DNA of 64,000 nucleotides from AC2028 sp002373595 (GCA_946616365.1 CAMOIX010000008.1:16456-80455); one strand, 5' to 3'. Shown: positions 35,245 to 44,188, numbered from the stretch's first letter. A program made the numbers and translations. Notes: generated from the sequence alone by a model not told the origin.

Positions 35245-36212
35245 TGACTGACATACTTTTCTTTAAGCCGTTTTTTTCCCATACGATATGGGGAGGAACA
35301 AGGCTTCGCGAAGATTTCGGATATGATGAGCCGGGTGAAGATCTCGGTGAATGCTGGGGAATCTCCGGGCATCCGAGCGGTATGTGCTATGTAAAAGGTG
35401 GGGAGTATGACGGCAGATCTCTCGCGGATCTGTGGCAGAATGAGCCTCGGCTTTTCGGCAGAACGCGCACCGACGGAGATACCGGTAAAGGATCACCTTT
35501 CCCCCTGCTGATCAAGATAATAGATGCAAAAAGCGATCTGAGCATACAGGTTCACCCCGATGATGAGTACGCACGAGTACATGAGAATGGTTCGCTGGGA
35601 AAGACTGAATGCTGGTACATACTCGACTGTCCGGAGGATGGAAAGCTCGTTGTAGGACATAATGCTTCGTCACGCGAGGAGCTTGCATCCATGATAGAGA
35701 ATGGGAGATGGTCGGAACTCATCCGCGAAGTACCTGTTAAAAGGGGTGATTTCATTCAGATAGATCCCGGTACGATGCATGCCATAAAGGGCGGTGTCAT
35801 GCTCCTGGAGACTCAGCAGAGCAGTGATATCACCTACAGAGTATATGATTATGACAGGCTTCAGAATGGAAAGCCGAGACAGCTTCACATACGGCAGAGC
35901 ATAGATGTCATGACAGTCCCCGCTGCGGCTCCGGAAGAGAGCGTACAGCATTTCGGAGTAGCCACGGAATGCGGCTTGCAGCAGTTATACAGATGCGGTT
36001 ATTACACTGTGTACAGAGGTGTGGTAAAGGAGTCCGAGAGTGGAGTACTCCGTATAAGGAGAGAGCATCCTTTTCTCAATCTGTCTGTCATAGACGGATC
36101 CGGCACTGTCGAAGGAAAGCCGGTAAAAAAAGGAGATCACATGATCCTGACCGCCGCCAAGGACGAGTATACCCTGGGCGGAGATATGGAAGTGATATTG
36201 TCAGGGATATGA
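35244..36212 (+). CDS. manA: Mannose-6-phosphate isomerase, class I
   Basis: 322 residues, cupin fold. Zinc ligands are visible in IQVHPDDEYA (His), KTECWYIL (Glu) and DPGTMHAIKGG (His). It converts mannose 6-phosphate to fructose 6-phosphate and so leads mannan-derived sugar into glycolysis. Start is coupled to the phosphorylase stop (TAATG). Its stop abuts the stop of the convergent GH2-like gene; no terminator lies between. Confidence 0.96.
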   Translation: MTDILFFKPFFSHTIWGGTRLREDFGYDEPGEDLGECWGISGHPSGMCYVKGGEYDGRSLADLWQNEPRLFGRTRTDGDTGKGSPFPLLIKIIDAKSDLSIQVHPDDEYARVHENGSLGKTECWYILDCPEDGKLVVGHNASSREELASMIENGRWSELIREVPVKRGDFIQIDPGTMHAIKGGVMLLETQQSSDITYRVYDYDRLQNGKPRQLHIRQSIDVMTVPAAAPEESVQHFGVATECGLQQLYRCGYYTVYRGVVKESESGVLRIRREHPFLNLSVIDGSGTVEGKPVKKGDHMILTAAKDEYTLGGDMEVILSGI

Positions 36213-39185
36213 TCAGGTGAAGAGATTCAGGAAAGCTTCGGAAGTGACTGTCTGAACCTCGAGCTGTCTGAACCTGTTAACGGTAGAAACAAGATATGAG
36301 AACATACTGCGCTGGAGGAACAGAGCCTCTGCGCAGTTTTCTTTTATCAGTGAAGGAAGATCTGCGGTGCATACGAGGATCCTGGCGGGAAGATCGTCGA
36401 CGGATACCTCAAATATCATACCGAGCAGATGATTCCTTGAAGGGGAATCGATTACGCGTACGATGGGGGATATACCTGCGCCGTCCAATATCACGGCACG
36501 GCTGCCGCTTACGATCCTATACCACTCAGGTGTGGTACATGCATCGCTCATAAAGTCTGATATTGCGGGATGTGAGCTGTTTATTACGAGGCCATAGGTG
36601 CCCGGACCGCCGGGTTTACCCTTGGCAGCGCTGTATGAGTTCAGATCTCTTGCAGGTCCTACTTCGGGTGCATATGAGACCTTTACCGACTTCGTATAGG
36701 GAAGATCGTTTGCATAGAGAAGCACAGCACCGGGAGTTTTTGCAAACTCAAGGGCTTCCCCGGCATTTTTGGCGAGCGAAACCTTAAAGAGTCTGGAAGA
36801 ATACGGTCTGGTGCCGGTTGAGGTAAAGAACTCGGGCTCTATCTCACCTGTTTTTTCTGATACTGCAAGCTCGCCCTCGGGTATATCGGACATCTTCGGG
36901 AAGGACGAGATATAATATGTATTTCTGGTGTTTACCGTGCCGGAAGAGAGCTCAAATACGAGCTTTATCGACATGGGGACTTCGGATTCGGGGACTTTAA
37001 GCTTGCAGATGCAGAGCTTGTGTCTGCCGGGCGCGTCGATATCGGGCAGATCGCACTGTCCTGAGCTTATGGTTTCGCCGCTCCTGCGGTCTATCATGCA
37101 GTATGAGAGAACGGGAGAGGCGATGGGCTCCTTTCCGTAATAGGCGAGCAGCATACGGCATTTCATCGAAGATCCCGCTTCGACGATATATGAGGGGAAA
37201 CATGCCATAAGTACTGTATCCGAGCAGAAAGTCCTCCATTTTGTCTCGCTGAAGAACCCCTTGTTTTTGGAGAGGGGATCAAGTACACCGCTAAGGGAAG
37301 GATGCACTCCGAGATTGTCTCTGAGACCGCTCAGGAAGAATCCGGCGAGGTATTCGGATCTGAATGCCGCTTCGAGTTCGTTTTTCAGGCAGTTGGCCGC
37401 CAATGCGCCCGCACATTCAAAAGACTGTGAGAGATACGGACCCGAAGGGGAACTCAGGACTTTCCTGAGTGTCGATGTGATATATGAGGGCTTTAACAGG
37501 CCGGTATAATTCGCAGCGCTCCCCTGATCCCTGGTCAGATATCTGGGATCGGGATAGAAATCATATCCGCCTATGCGGTCCGAGATGACCGGAATAAGGG
37601 GTATACTGTCAGAGTCAGCCAGAGTCGAGATGGTCTCGTCAGTAGCAGCAGAGTCATGGAGGAGGAACCCGCTCTTACCGAACAGATCGGGGCGAATAGT
37701 CGCATCGTAGCGAGTGGATGTACCCGGTACGGAATTCTGTATGAAACCTAACGGGCCGTCACACTCGGGGAAAGCGCCTCGAAGGAGTCTCGTACGGGAC
37801 AGCCTGGATGCTATCCGGCATGAATCCCTGTGGACGAGGAGCAATGAAGGATGCGAAGTAAGTGACCTGAGGACCTCGAGCTGATCGGATGAGTAGTCCT
37901 CTATGGTCAGGAATATGCACAGACCGAGGAAGTCCGCTGCCAGAAGAGCGGCTTCCGAGGGAATGTATTTATAATAACGAATGCAATTTATACCCCAGTT
38001 CTTTGTACATTTATAATATGTCAGCCACTCGCCGAGAGAAACCGGCGCAAATCCTGTGAGCGGGAATGAGAGTGGATCGTACTCGCCGCGTATAAAGAAC
38101 GGGGATCCGTTCAGCTCAAAATGATTTTCAAAGGCTTTGAAATCACGGAAGCCAAACCAATGACATACGTTATCTATAACTTCTTCGCCATCGTATATTT
38201 CTGTGGTCAATCTGTAGACCCAGGGCTCATATTCATCCCAAGTAACAGATGTTTTTGAAAGATCTATAGGTATACGTACCGTAGAAATATATGATCCTGA
38301 CGAATCAAGAGATGCGTTATTTAATTCCGCCTCGTATTCGATAACGGGTATTATATCATTCCATATCTTAAGATTTGACTCAATGCTCTTTCTTGAATCA
38401 TGGAACTGAGGACCGGAAAGTTCAGTATTTTCCTGATCATCTGAAGAGGTATCGGATTTCCGTTCATCCTCGGAAGGGGTCTCAGCCTCGTCAGCGTCAG
38501 TTCTTTCCTTCTCGTCCGGAAGCAACCTGCACAGATCCACATGGGATTTAAGTACAAGCTCCGAAAACTCTGAAGAACATGCGATATTTAATAAGAGTTC
38601 TGCATTGGATTCGGTCGGGTAGGAGATCACCCTGGACTTCTTAATGTAGATATCACTTGTTATTTTGATATAGATCTCACCGAGCATTCCGTTCCAGTTG
38701 TATTCGGCGGTTACTGTCTCCGGTACGGCGGAGAGATCGTTGTCCTCCGAGGGTGCGTTGGAGACCATGACCGTGACTGAAGGACATATGGTATGAAGGA
38801 ACGGAGTGAGATCGAATTCCGCTGTGGTGAAGTCGCCGGACGAGGATCCGACCGGCTGATTGTCCACCCATACTCCGAGTATGCGGCGGGCTCTTTCTAT
38901 ATGTAATATTACTTTCCTTCCGCCGATCTCTCTTATATGGTCGAAGGGAAGGTTTACGCTCTTCTGATACCAGGCATATCCTGCAAAGGGATGGGAGGCC
39001 GTCATGCCGGGGGCGCCCGGGGCATTTGAGTATTCGATATCTCTCGGTGCGACTTCGGCTGCGGCTACAGTGCCGGGCAGATCTATCTCAAGAGGATAGG
39101 CATAGCTCTCAAAATGCCTGGATAGTCCACGCATCTGTTCGTCGAGTCGTAATGCCCATTTTCCTGAGAGATCAATCCTGATCAT
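36213..39185 (-). CDS. GH2-like protein with apparently lost catalytic Glu
   Basis: 990 residues from the ATG at 39185, which overlaps the methyltransferase stop. N-terminal sugar-binding jelly roll (1-165: LSGKWALRLD, LPGTV, YAWYQKSVNLP), then an immunoglobulin-like domain interrupted by an acidic Ser/Asp/Glu stretch (about 230-275), then a barrel (about 350 on: FRDFKAFENHFELNGSPFFIRG). Where active members have RNHPSIxxWSLGNE, this one reads TSHPSLLLVHRDSCRI, so the acid/base Glu is absent. It has no signal peptide. It may be a binding protein or a very divergent enzyme. The C-terminal third is unlike any domain I recognise. Confidence 0.75.
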   Translation of the reverse strand: MIRIDLSGKWALRLDEQMRGLSRHFESYAYPLEIDLPGTVAAAEVAPRDIEYSNAPGAPGMTASHPFAGYAWYQKSVNLPFDHIREIGGRKVILHIERARRILGVWVDNQPVGSSSGDFTTAEFDLTPFLHTICPSVTVMVSNAPSEDNDLSAVPETVTAEYNWNGMLGEIYIKITSDIYIKKSRVISYPTESNAELLLNIACSSEFSELVLKSHVDLCRLLPDEKERTDADEAETPSEDERKSDTSSDDQENTELSGPQFHDSRKSIESNLKIWNDIIPVIEYEAELNNASLDSSGSYISTVRIPIDLSKTSVTWDEYEPWVYRLTTEIYDGEEVIDNVCHWFGFRDFKAFENHFELNGSPFFIRGEYDPLSFPLTGFAPVSLGEWLTYYKCTKNWGINCIRYYKYIPSEAALLAADFLGLCIFLTIEDYSSDQLEVLRSLTSHPSLLLVHRDSCRIASRLSRTRLLRGAFPECDGPLGFIQNSVPGTSTRYDATIRPDLFGKSGFLLHDSAATDETISTLADSDSIPLIPVISDRIGGYDFYPDPRYLTRDQGSAANYTGLLKPSYITSTLRKVLSSPSGPYLSQSFECAGALAANCLKNELEAAFRSEYLAGFFLSGLRDNLGVHPSLSGVLDPLSKNKGFFSETKWRTFCSDTVLMACFPSYIVEAGSSMKCRMLLAYYGKEPIASPVLSYCMIDRRSGETISSGQCDLPDIDAPGRHKLCICKLKVPESEVPMSIKLVFELSSGTVNTRNTYYISSFPKMSDIPEGELAVSEKTGEIEPEFFTSTGTRPYSSRLFKVSLAKNAGEALEFAKTPGAVLLYANDLPYTKSVKVSYAPEVGPARDLNSYSAAKGKPGGPGTYGLVINSSHPAISDFMSDACTTPEWYRIVSGSRAVILDGAGISPIVRVIDSPSRNHLLGMIFEVSVDDLPARILVCTADLPSLIKENCAEALFLQRSMFSYLVSTVNRFRQLEVQTVTSEAFLNLFT

Positions 39186-40089
39186 TGTCAAATAAAACCC
39201 TTCCGCTGGCGCCGCAGGGAAGAACGAGCGAACTGCCCGATACGGGCAGGCCGATCTCATCTGCGGTGACGGTTCCCTTGTGAGACTTCAGTACTGTTTT
39301 GGATAATATATAGGTAAGAACTCCGGGCTGGAGTCCCGTTGTATATGAATTGAGCAGGAAAAAGAGAGGCTTATCCGACACAAGCTCCGATACTTTTTCC
39401 ATAAAAGGCCAGAGGCTCTCTTCGAGCTTCCAGATCTCACCCTTGGGTCCTCTTCCGTATGAAGGGGGATCCATTATGATGCCGTCGTATTTATTACCGC
39501 GCCTGATCTCTCGCTCGACCAGTTTGAGACAGTCGTCGACGAAGTAGCGGATGGGAGCATCGCCGAGACCGGAGAGGACTGCATTATCCTTCGCCCAGCC
39601 GGTCATACCTTTGGAGGCATCGACATGGACAACTTCCGCACCCGAAGCGGCGGCCGATATCGTGGCACCGCCCGTGTATGCAAACAGATTGAGCACTTTG
39701 ACGGGTGTATTGTCCCCCGATCTTTTCCTGCGTGAGACTTCTTCTTCTATTATAGAAGAAAACCAATCCCAGTTGACTGCCTGCTCGGGGAAAACGCCCG
39801 TATGCTTGAAAGCAAAGGGCTTAATGTGAAAGCGGAGCTTTTTGCCCGTGATGAGCTCATATCCGATATCCCATTCGTCGGGCATACTGCGATCGTCCCA
39901 TTCACCGCCGCCTTTGGCGGAGCGGATATAGCGGCCGTCGTATTTTTTCCAGCGGGGATGGGAGCGCTTCGTATTCCATATTATCTGCGGATCCGGACGG
40001 ACGAGTACAACATCACCCCAGCGTTCAAGCTTTTCTCCGCCCGAAGTGTCAAATACTTCTATATCTTTCCATCTGTCCGCTATGATCAT
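39172..40089 (-). CDS. RlmI-like class I SAM methyltransferase (23S rRNA cytosine-type)
   Basis: 305 residues. The N-terminal part (1-110) has IWNTKRSHPRWKKYDGRYIRS and KHTGVFPEQAVNWDW; the SAM domain has LNLFAYTGGATISAAASGA, VHVDASKGMTGWAK and the motif IV MDPPSYGRGPKGE. This set is found in COG1092 proteins such as RlmI/RlmK, but it lacks the PUA domain. rRNA is the likely substrate. No clear Shine-Dalgarno at the ATG. Confidence 0.85.
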   Translation of the reverse strand: MIIADRWKDIEVFDTSGGEKLERWGDVVLVRPDPQIIWNTKRSHPRWKKYDGRYIRSAKGGGEWDDRSMPDEWDIGYELITGKKLRFHIKPFAFKHTGVFPEQAVNWDWFSSIIEEEVSRRKRSGDNTPVKVLNLFAYTGGATISAAASGAEVVHVDASKGMTGWAKDNAVLSGLGDAPIRYFVDDCLKLVEREIRRGNKYDGIIMDPPSYGRGPKGEIWKLEESLWPFMEKVSELVSDKPLFFLLNSYTTGLQPGVLTYILSKTVLKSHKGTVTADEIGLPVSGSSLVLPCGASGRVLFDNDQD

Positions 40090-40217
40090 ATAAGTGAGAT
40101 TCCGTAAAATGATTTAGATTTTGGTTGCCGATACCTGCCCGACAACATATAATAAGATACCACAAAATAGATTTTTATGGAAGAAAATGAGTTTTTTGAA
40201 AAAAATAAAAAAAATGC

Positions 40218-40246
40218 TTGCATTTTGCAGACAGGTCGGGTAGAAT
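40218..40246 (+). promoter_or_regulatory. Promoter of the S10 ribosomal cluster
   Basis: TTGCAT, 17 bases, TAGAAT, with a long A-tract just upstream (40200-40214) like an UP element. The predicted start near 40253 leaves a leader of about 237 bases. The 400 bases between the methyltransferase and rpsJ (40090-40489) hold this promoter, a terminator-like hairpin, a branched RNA and the rpsJ ribosome binding site. Confidence 0.8.
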
Positions 40247-40285
40247 GTCTCTTGCTGTGACATGATAGCTGTGAAGCGGAGGTTG

Positions 40286-40315
40286 CCATGATCGGGTGAC
40301 CGGTTATGGGTTTTT
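40286..40315 (+). terminator. Terminator-like hairpin (candidate attenuator) in the S10 leader
   Basis: CCATGATCGG and CCGGTTATGG pair over 10 bp (two G-T pairs) around a GTGA tetraloop, followed by G and TTTTT. It begins only about 33 bases after the predicted transcription start and lies before all genes of the cluster, so it could cut transcription short. Confidence 0.6.
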
Positions 40316-40343
40316 CGCGGAGCGAATGTCGAGTTTAACCTGA

Positions 40344-40450
40344 CGACAAGTCACTGTACGATGTCTACAATATGTAGAAACGCCGTGTGACACACACGGG
40401 CAAATGTAGCCCGCGACACACACGGGCTAGTGTACAGTCACCGCTTGTCG
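40344..40450 (+). ncRNA. Branched structured RNA in the S10 leader, with two alternative folds
   Basis: An outer helix CGACAAG/CTTGTCG (40344-40350, 40444-40450) and CTGTAC/GTACAG (40354-40359, 40432-40437) encloses three hairpins: TCTACA/TGTAGA (40364-40378), CCGTGTG/CACACGG (40383-40399) and TAGCCCG/CGGGCTA (40407-40429). A 13-base direct repeat GACACACACGGGC (40389 and 40415) allows another fold in which CCGTGTG pairs with the second copy and CGGGC of the first copy pairs with GCCCG. I know no named family with this shape. Ribosomal-protein control is inferred. Confidence 0.65.
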
Positions 40451-40489
40451 CATATGCAACTTAAATGCGAAAAGGAGGCGACTTATTTT

Positions 40490-40807
40490 ATGGCAAGTCA
40501 AGTAATGAGAATCACGCTCAAGGCTTATGAGCATCAGTTGGTGGATTCCGCAGCGGCAAAGATCATCGAGACCGTTAAGAAGAACGGATCATCCGTAAGC
40601 GGACCGGTACCCCTTCCTACTAAGAAGGAAGTCGTAACCATCCTCAGAGCTACTCATAAGTACAAGGATTCACGTGAGCAGTTCGAGCAGAGAACGCACA
40701 AGCGTCTCATCGACATCCTCTCGCCCACGAAGAACACTGTAGAAGCTCTTCAGAGGCTCGAGGTTCCCGCAGGCGTATTCATCGACATCAAGATGATGGA
40801 TAAGTAG
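40490..40807 (+). CDS. rpsJ: Ribosomal protein S10
   Basis: 105 residues. MASQVMRITLKAYEHQLVD is the usual N-terminus; the longer frame from 40430 lies in the leader RNA and is rejected because AAAGGAGG stands 10 bases before 40490. S10 binds the 30S head and, as NusE with NusB, takes part in antitermination of rRNA transcription. First gene of the cluster. The str genes (rpsL, rpsG, fusA, tuf) that often precede it in Firmicutes are not here. Confidence 0.98.
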   Translation: MASQVMRITLKAYEHQLVDSAAAKIIETVKKNGSSVSGPVPLPTKKEVVTILRATHKYKDSREQFEQRTHKRLIDILSPTKNTVEALQRLEVPAGVFIDIKMMDK

Positions 40808-40884
40808 TAACATTCTTTATGAACGCAGCGCTGCTACATATTATATGAAAGCATCTGCGGTCCAATGCAGAAAGAGGTGTAAGT

Positions 40885-41568
40885 ATGAAGAAAGCAATCT
40901 TAACAACCAAGGTCGGCATGACTCAGGTATTTGCTGAGGACGGAAGCCTTATCCCGGTAACCGTACTTCAGGCAGGTCCCTGCACAGTTACGCAGATCAA
41001 GACTCCCGAGAACGACGGCTACAGCGCAGTTCAGGTCGGCTTCGTAGAGAAGAAGGACAGAGTAGTCAACAAGGACAAGGGAGGCTCCAAGAAGGTATAT
41101 AACCGTACCGGAGCAGGCAAGGCAGAGCAGGGTCATTTCAAGAAGGCAGGAACCACTTCCAAGAGATATGTAAGGGAGTTCAGGTTCGAGAATGCCGCTG
41201 ACTATAAGCTCGGCGACGAGATCAAGGCTGACATCTTTGCAGTGGGAGATCACATCGATGCTTCCGCTATCACCAAGGGAAAAGGATTCCAGGGTGCCAT
41301 CAAGAGACTCGGCCAGCACAGAGGACCCATGAAGCACGGTTCCAAGTTCCATCGTCATCAGGGTTCAAACGGAGCATGCTCATCCCCCAGCCGTGTATTT
41401 AAGGGAAAAGGAATGCCCGGTCACATGGGTTGCGTAAAAGTAACCGTTCAGAACCTCGAGGTTGTTCGTGTTGATGCAGACAAGAACATCATTCTCGTAA
41501 AGGGAGCGGTACCGGGACCTAAGAAAGCAATGGTAACGATCAAGGAGACCACGAGAGCTGAGGTCTGA
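40885..41568 (+). CDS. rplC: Ribosomal protein L3
   Basis: 227 residues. KKAILTTKVGMTQVFAEDG at the N-terminus and the extension that reaches the peptidyl-transferase centre: HRHQGSNGACSSPSRVFKGK. One of the first proteins to bind 23S rRNA. The 77-base gap after rpsJ holds GCAGCGCTGC, a short palindrome, and RBS AGAGGTGTAAGT. Confidence 0.98.
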   Translation: MKKAILTTKVGMTQVFAEDGSLIPVTVLQAGPCTVTQIKTPENDGYSAVQVGFVEKKDRVVNKDKGGSKKVYNRTGAGKAEQGHFKKAGTTSKRYVREFRFENAADYKLGDEIKADIFAVGDHIDASAITKGKGFQGAIKRLGQHRGPMKHGSKFHRHQGSNGACSSPSRVFKGKGMPGHMGCVKVTVQNLEVVRVDADKNIILVKGAVPGPKKAMVTIKETTRAEV

Positions 41569-41605
41569 TCGGATCTTTGCGACAGGGTAGATTAAGGAGG
41601 AAGAA

Positions 41606-42226
41606 ATGGCTAAAGTATCCGTTTACAATATGGAAGGCAAGGAAGTCGGAAGTGTCGACTTAAACGATGCCGTCTTTGGCGTAGAGGTCAATGAGCACCT
41701 CGTACACATGGCAGTATTACAGTACCTTGCAAATAATCGTCAGGGAACACAGAAGGCAAAGACCCGTTCGGAAGTATCCGGCGGCGGACGTAAGCCTTGG
41801 AGACAGAAGGGCACGGGACATGCAAGACAGGGTTCCATCCGTGCACCGCAGTGGAAAGGCGGCGGAGTTGTATTCGCTCCCGTTCCGAGAGATTACTCCT
41901 TCAAGCTTAACAAGAAGGAGAAGAGAGCGGCTCTTAAGTCCGTTCTCAGCGATAAGGTTAACACCGAATCATTAATCGTAGTAGATGAGCTTAAGTTTGA
42001 TGAGATCAAGACCAAGAGTTTCGCAAAGGTCATGACCAATCTCAAGGTAGACAACGGACTCGTTGTTCTCGCAGACAACGATGCAAATGTTGTTCTCAGC
42101 GCAAGGAACCTTGCAAATGTGAACACCACTCCCGTTAACAATCTCGGAGTATACGATGTACTCAAGGCTAAGAAGCTCGTCGTTACCAAGGACGCACTTG
42201 AGAAGATCGAGGAGGTATACGCATAA
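41606..42226 (+). CDS. rplD: Ribosomal protein L4
   Basis: 206 residues. The loop that lines the exit tunnel is visible (RSEVSGGGRKPWRQKGTGHA), as is the globular part with DELKFDEIKTKSF. In Escherichia coli L4 also represses the S10 operon through its leader; whether this applies to the different leader here is open. RBS AAGGAGGAAGAA; ends in TAATG with rplW. Confidence 0.98.
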   Translation: MAKVSVYNMEGKEVGSVDLNDAVFGVEVNEHLVHMAVLQYLANNRQGTQKAKTRSEVSGGGRKPWRQKGTGHARQGSIRAPQWKGGGVVFAPVPRDYSFKLNKKEKRAALKSVLSDKVNTESLIVVDELKFDEIKTKSFAKVMTNLKVDNGLVVLADNDANVVLSARNLANVNTTPVNNLGVYDVLKAKKLVVTKDALEKIEEVYA

Positions 42227-42525
42227 TGGCTGACATTAAATATTATGATGTAATCTTAAAGCCGGTTATCACCGAGCAGAGCATGTCCGGAATGAGCGAG
42301 AAGAAATATACCTTCCTTGTTCATCCCGATGCAAATAAGAGCCAGATCAAGGAAGCTGTCGAGAAGATGTTCGACGGCGCAAAGGTAAAGAAGGTCAACA
42401 CCGTTAATACCGACGGCAAGACCAGACGTCGCGGACGCACTGTTGGTCAGACCGCTAAGACCAAGAAGGCGATCGTATGGCTCACGGAGGAGAGTAAGGA
42501 GATCGAGATCTACTCCGGATTATAA
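42226..42525 (+). CDS. rplW: Ribosomal protein L23
   Basis: 99 residues, starting MADIKYYDVILKPVITEQS. Sits at the tunnel exit, where trigger factor and SRP dock. One-base overlap with rplD couples their translation. The 80 bases to rplB contain ACAGGT...ACCTGT, a weak inverted repeat (42549-42574). Confidence 0.98.
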   Translation: MADIKYYDVILKPVITEQSMSGMSEKKYTFLVHPDANKSQIKEAVEKMFDGAKVKKVNTVNTDGKTRRRGRTVGQTAKTKKAIVWLTEESKEIEIYSGL

Positions 42526-42605
42526 TCAGCGACGAAGTTTGAAGTATACAGGTGGGTATTAAACAAAAAACCTGTGCAAAGGATTAACAGAAAAGGAGAA
42601 TTAAA

Positions 42606-43448
42606 ATGGGAATCAAGTCTTACAATCCCTACACCCCGTCCAGAAGAAACATGACGGGCTCAGACTTCTCCGAGGTCACCAAGAAGACTCCGGAAAAGAG
42701 CCTCGTTTCTAACAAGAAGAAGAACGCGGGACGTAACAACCAGGGAAAGATCACCGTCAGACATCAGGGTGGCGGAAGCAAGAGAAAATACAGACAGGTG
42801 GATTTCAAGAGATTTAAGGATGGAATCCCCGCAACCGTTATCGGGGTCGAGTACGATCCCAACCGTACCGCTAACATCGCACTTATCTGCTATGCGGACG
42901 GAGAGAAAGCTTATATCCTCGCTCCCGAGGGACTTACCGACGGAATGAAGATAATGAACGGTCCTACCGCCGAGGTTAGAGTAGGCAACTGCCTTCCCCT
43001 CGAGCAGATACCCGTAGGTACCATCGTACACAACATCGAGCTCTATCCCGGAAAGGGAGGCCAGATGGTTCGCTCGGCAGGAGCCGGTGCGCAGCTCATG
43101 GCTAAGGAAGGAAAGTATGCGACGCTTCGTCTTCCTTCAGGCGAGATGAGAATGGTTCCCCTCAACTGCCGCGCTACGATCGGAAATGTCGGCAACATCG
43201 ATCACAACCTTATCAAGATCGGTAAGGCAGGACGTAAGCGCCACATGGGAATCCGTCCTACGGTTCGCGGATCCGTCATGAACCCCAACGATCACCCGCA
43301 TGGAGGTGGTGAGGGTAAGACCGGTATCGGTCGTCCGGGCCCGAGCACTCCTTGGGGCAAGCCTGCTCTCGGTCTTAAGACCAGAAAGAGCAAGAAGGCT
43401 TCCAACAAGCTGATCGTAAGACGCCGTGACGGCAAAACGCTGAAGTAA
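42606..43448 (+). CDS. rplB: Ribosomal protein L2
   Basis: 280 residues. MGIKSYNPYTPSRRNMT and the conserved loop near the peptidyl-transferase centre, VMNPNDHPHGGGEGKTGIGR, are intact. Needed for subunit joining. RBS AAAAGGAGAATTAAA. Confidence 0.98.
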   Translation: MGIKSYNPYTPSRRNMTGSDFSEVTKKTPEKSLVSNKKKNAGRNNQGKITVRHQGGGSKRKYRQVDFKRFKDGIPATVIGVEYDPNRTANIALICYADGEKAYILAPEGLTDGMKIMNGPTAEVRVGNCLPLEQIPVGTIVHNIELYPGKGGQMVRSAGAGAQLMAKEGKYATLRLPSGEMRMVPLNCRATIGNVGNIDHNLIKIGKAGRKRHMGIRPTVRGSVMNPNDHPHGGGEGKTGIGRPGPSTPWGKPALGLKTRKSKKASNKLIVRRRDGKTLK

Positions 43449-43465
43449 GGTAGGAGGAAAGATAA

Positions 43466-43747
43466 ATGTCGAGATCACTTAAGAAAGGACCTTTTGCAGA
43501 CGCACAGCTTCTCAAGAAGGTCGATGCAATGAATAACTCGGGACAGAAGTCCGTTATCAAGACCTGGTCCCGTCGTTCCACAGTTTTCCCCTCCTTTGTA
43601 GGGCACACCATCGCAGTTCATGACGGACGCAAGCACGTGCCTGTATACATCACGGAGGACATGGTAGGACACAAGCTCGGTGAGTTCGTAGCTACCAGAA
43701 CATACAGAGGACATGGCAAGGACGAGAAGAAGTCCGGCGTAAAATAA
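43466..43747 (+). CDS. rpsS: Ribosomal protein S19
   Basis: 93 residues: MSRSLKKGPFAD at the start and KLGEFVATRTYRGH near the end. Sits on the 30S head next to S13 and takes part in bridges to the 50S subunit. RBS GTAGGAGGAAAGATAA. Confidence 0.98.
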   Translation: MSRSLKKGPFADAQLLKKVDAMNNSGQKSVIKTWSRRSTVFPSFVGHTIAVHDGRKHVPVYITEDMVGHKLGEFVATRTYRGHGKDEKKSGVK

Positions 43748-43774
43748 GCTAAGTTGTGAAAGGAGTGTAAATCT

Positions 43775-44170
43775 ATGGCTAAGGGACATAGATCTCAGGT
43801 TAAGAGAGAGAGAAACGAAGAGAATAAAGAGAAGCGCCCTTCCGCAAAGCTGTCATACGCTAGGGTTTCCGTCCAGAAGGCATGCTTTGTTCTGGATGCT
43901 ATCCGCGGAAAGGATGTAACTACCGCAAAGGCTATACTGGAGTACAATCCCAGATACGCTTCGGCTATCATAGGTAAGCTTCTCGCATCTGCAGTAGCCA
44001 ATGCAGAAAATAATAACGGAATGAGCGCTGATAATCTCTATATCGCAGAGTGCTATGCAAATCAGGGTCCCATCATGAAGAGGATCAGACCCCGTGCACA
44101 GGGCAGAGCATACAGAATAGAGAAGAGAATGAGCAACATCACGATCGTTCTGGACGAGAAGAAGAACTAA
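43775..44170 (+). CDS. rplV: Ribosomal protein L22
   Basis: 131 residues. Extra basic N-terminal 25 residues before AKLSYARVSVQKACFVLD; the tunnel beta-hairpin RIRPRAQGRAYRIEKRMSN is present, the place where macrolide-resistance changes occur in other bacteria. RBS GAAAGGAGTGTAAATCT. Confidence 0.97.
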   Translation: MAKGHRSQVKRERNEENKEKRPSAKLSYARVSVQKACFVLDAIRGKDVTTAKAILEYNPRYASAIIGKLLASAVANAENNNGMSADNLYIAECYANQGPIMKRIRPRAQGRAYRIEKRMSNITIVLDEKKN

Positions 44171-44188
44171 GGGAAAGGAGTTCGCTAA

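Noticed and set aside
36210..36215. TGATCA overlap of convergent stops as a regulatory site
   Set aside because: It arises because the two stop codons are adjacent; nothing else supports a site.
40389..40427. Repeat GACACACACGGGC as a possible CRISPR start
   Set aside because: Only two copies, 26 bases apart, and both are used in hairpins of the S10 leader; no array or cas genes.
40430..40489. N-terminal extension of S10
   Set aside because: Those 20 codons lie in the leader RNA, before the strong AAAGGAGG site, and are not in the S10 family.
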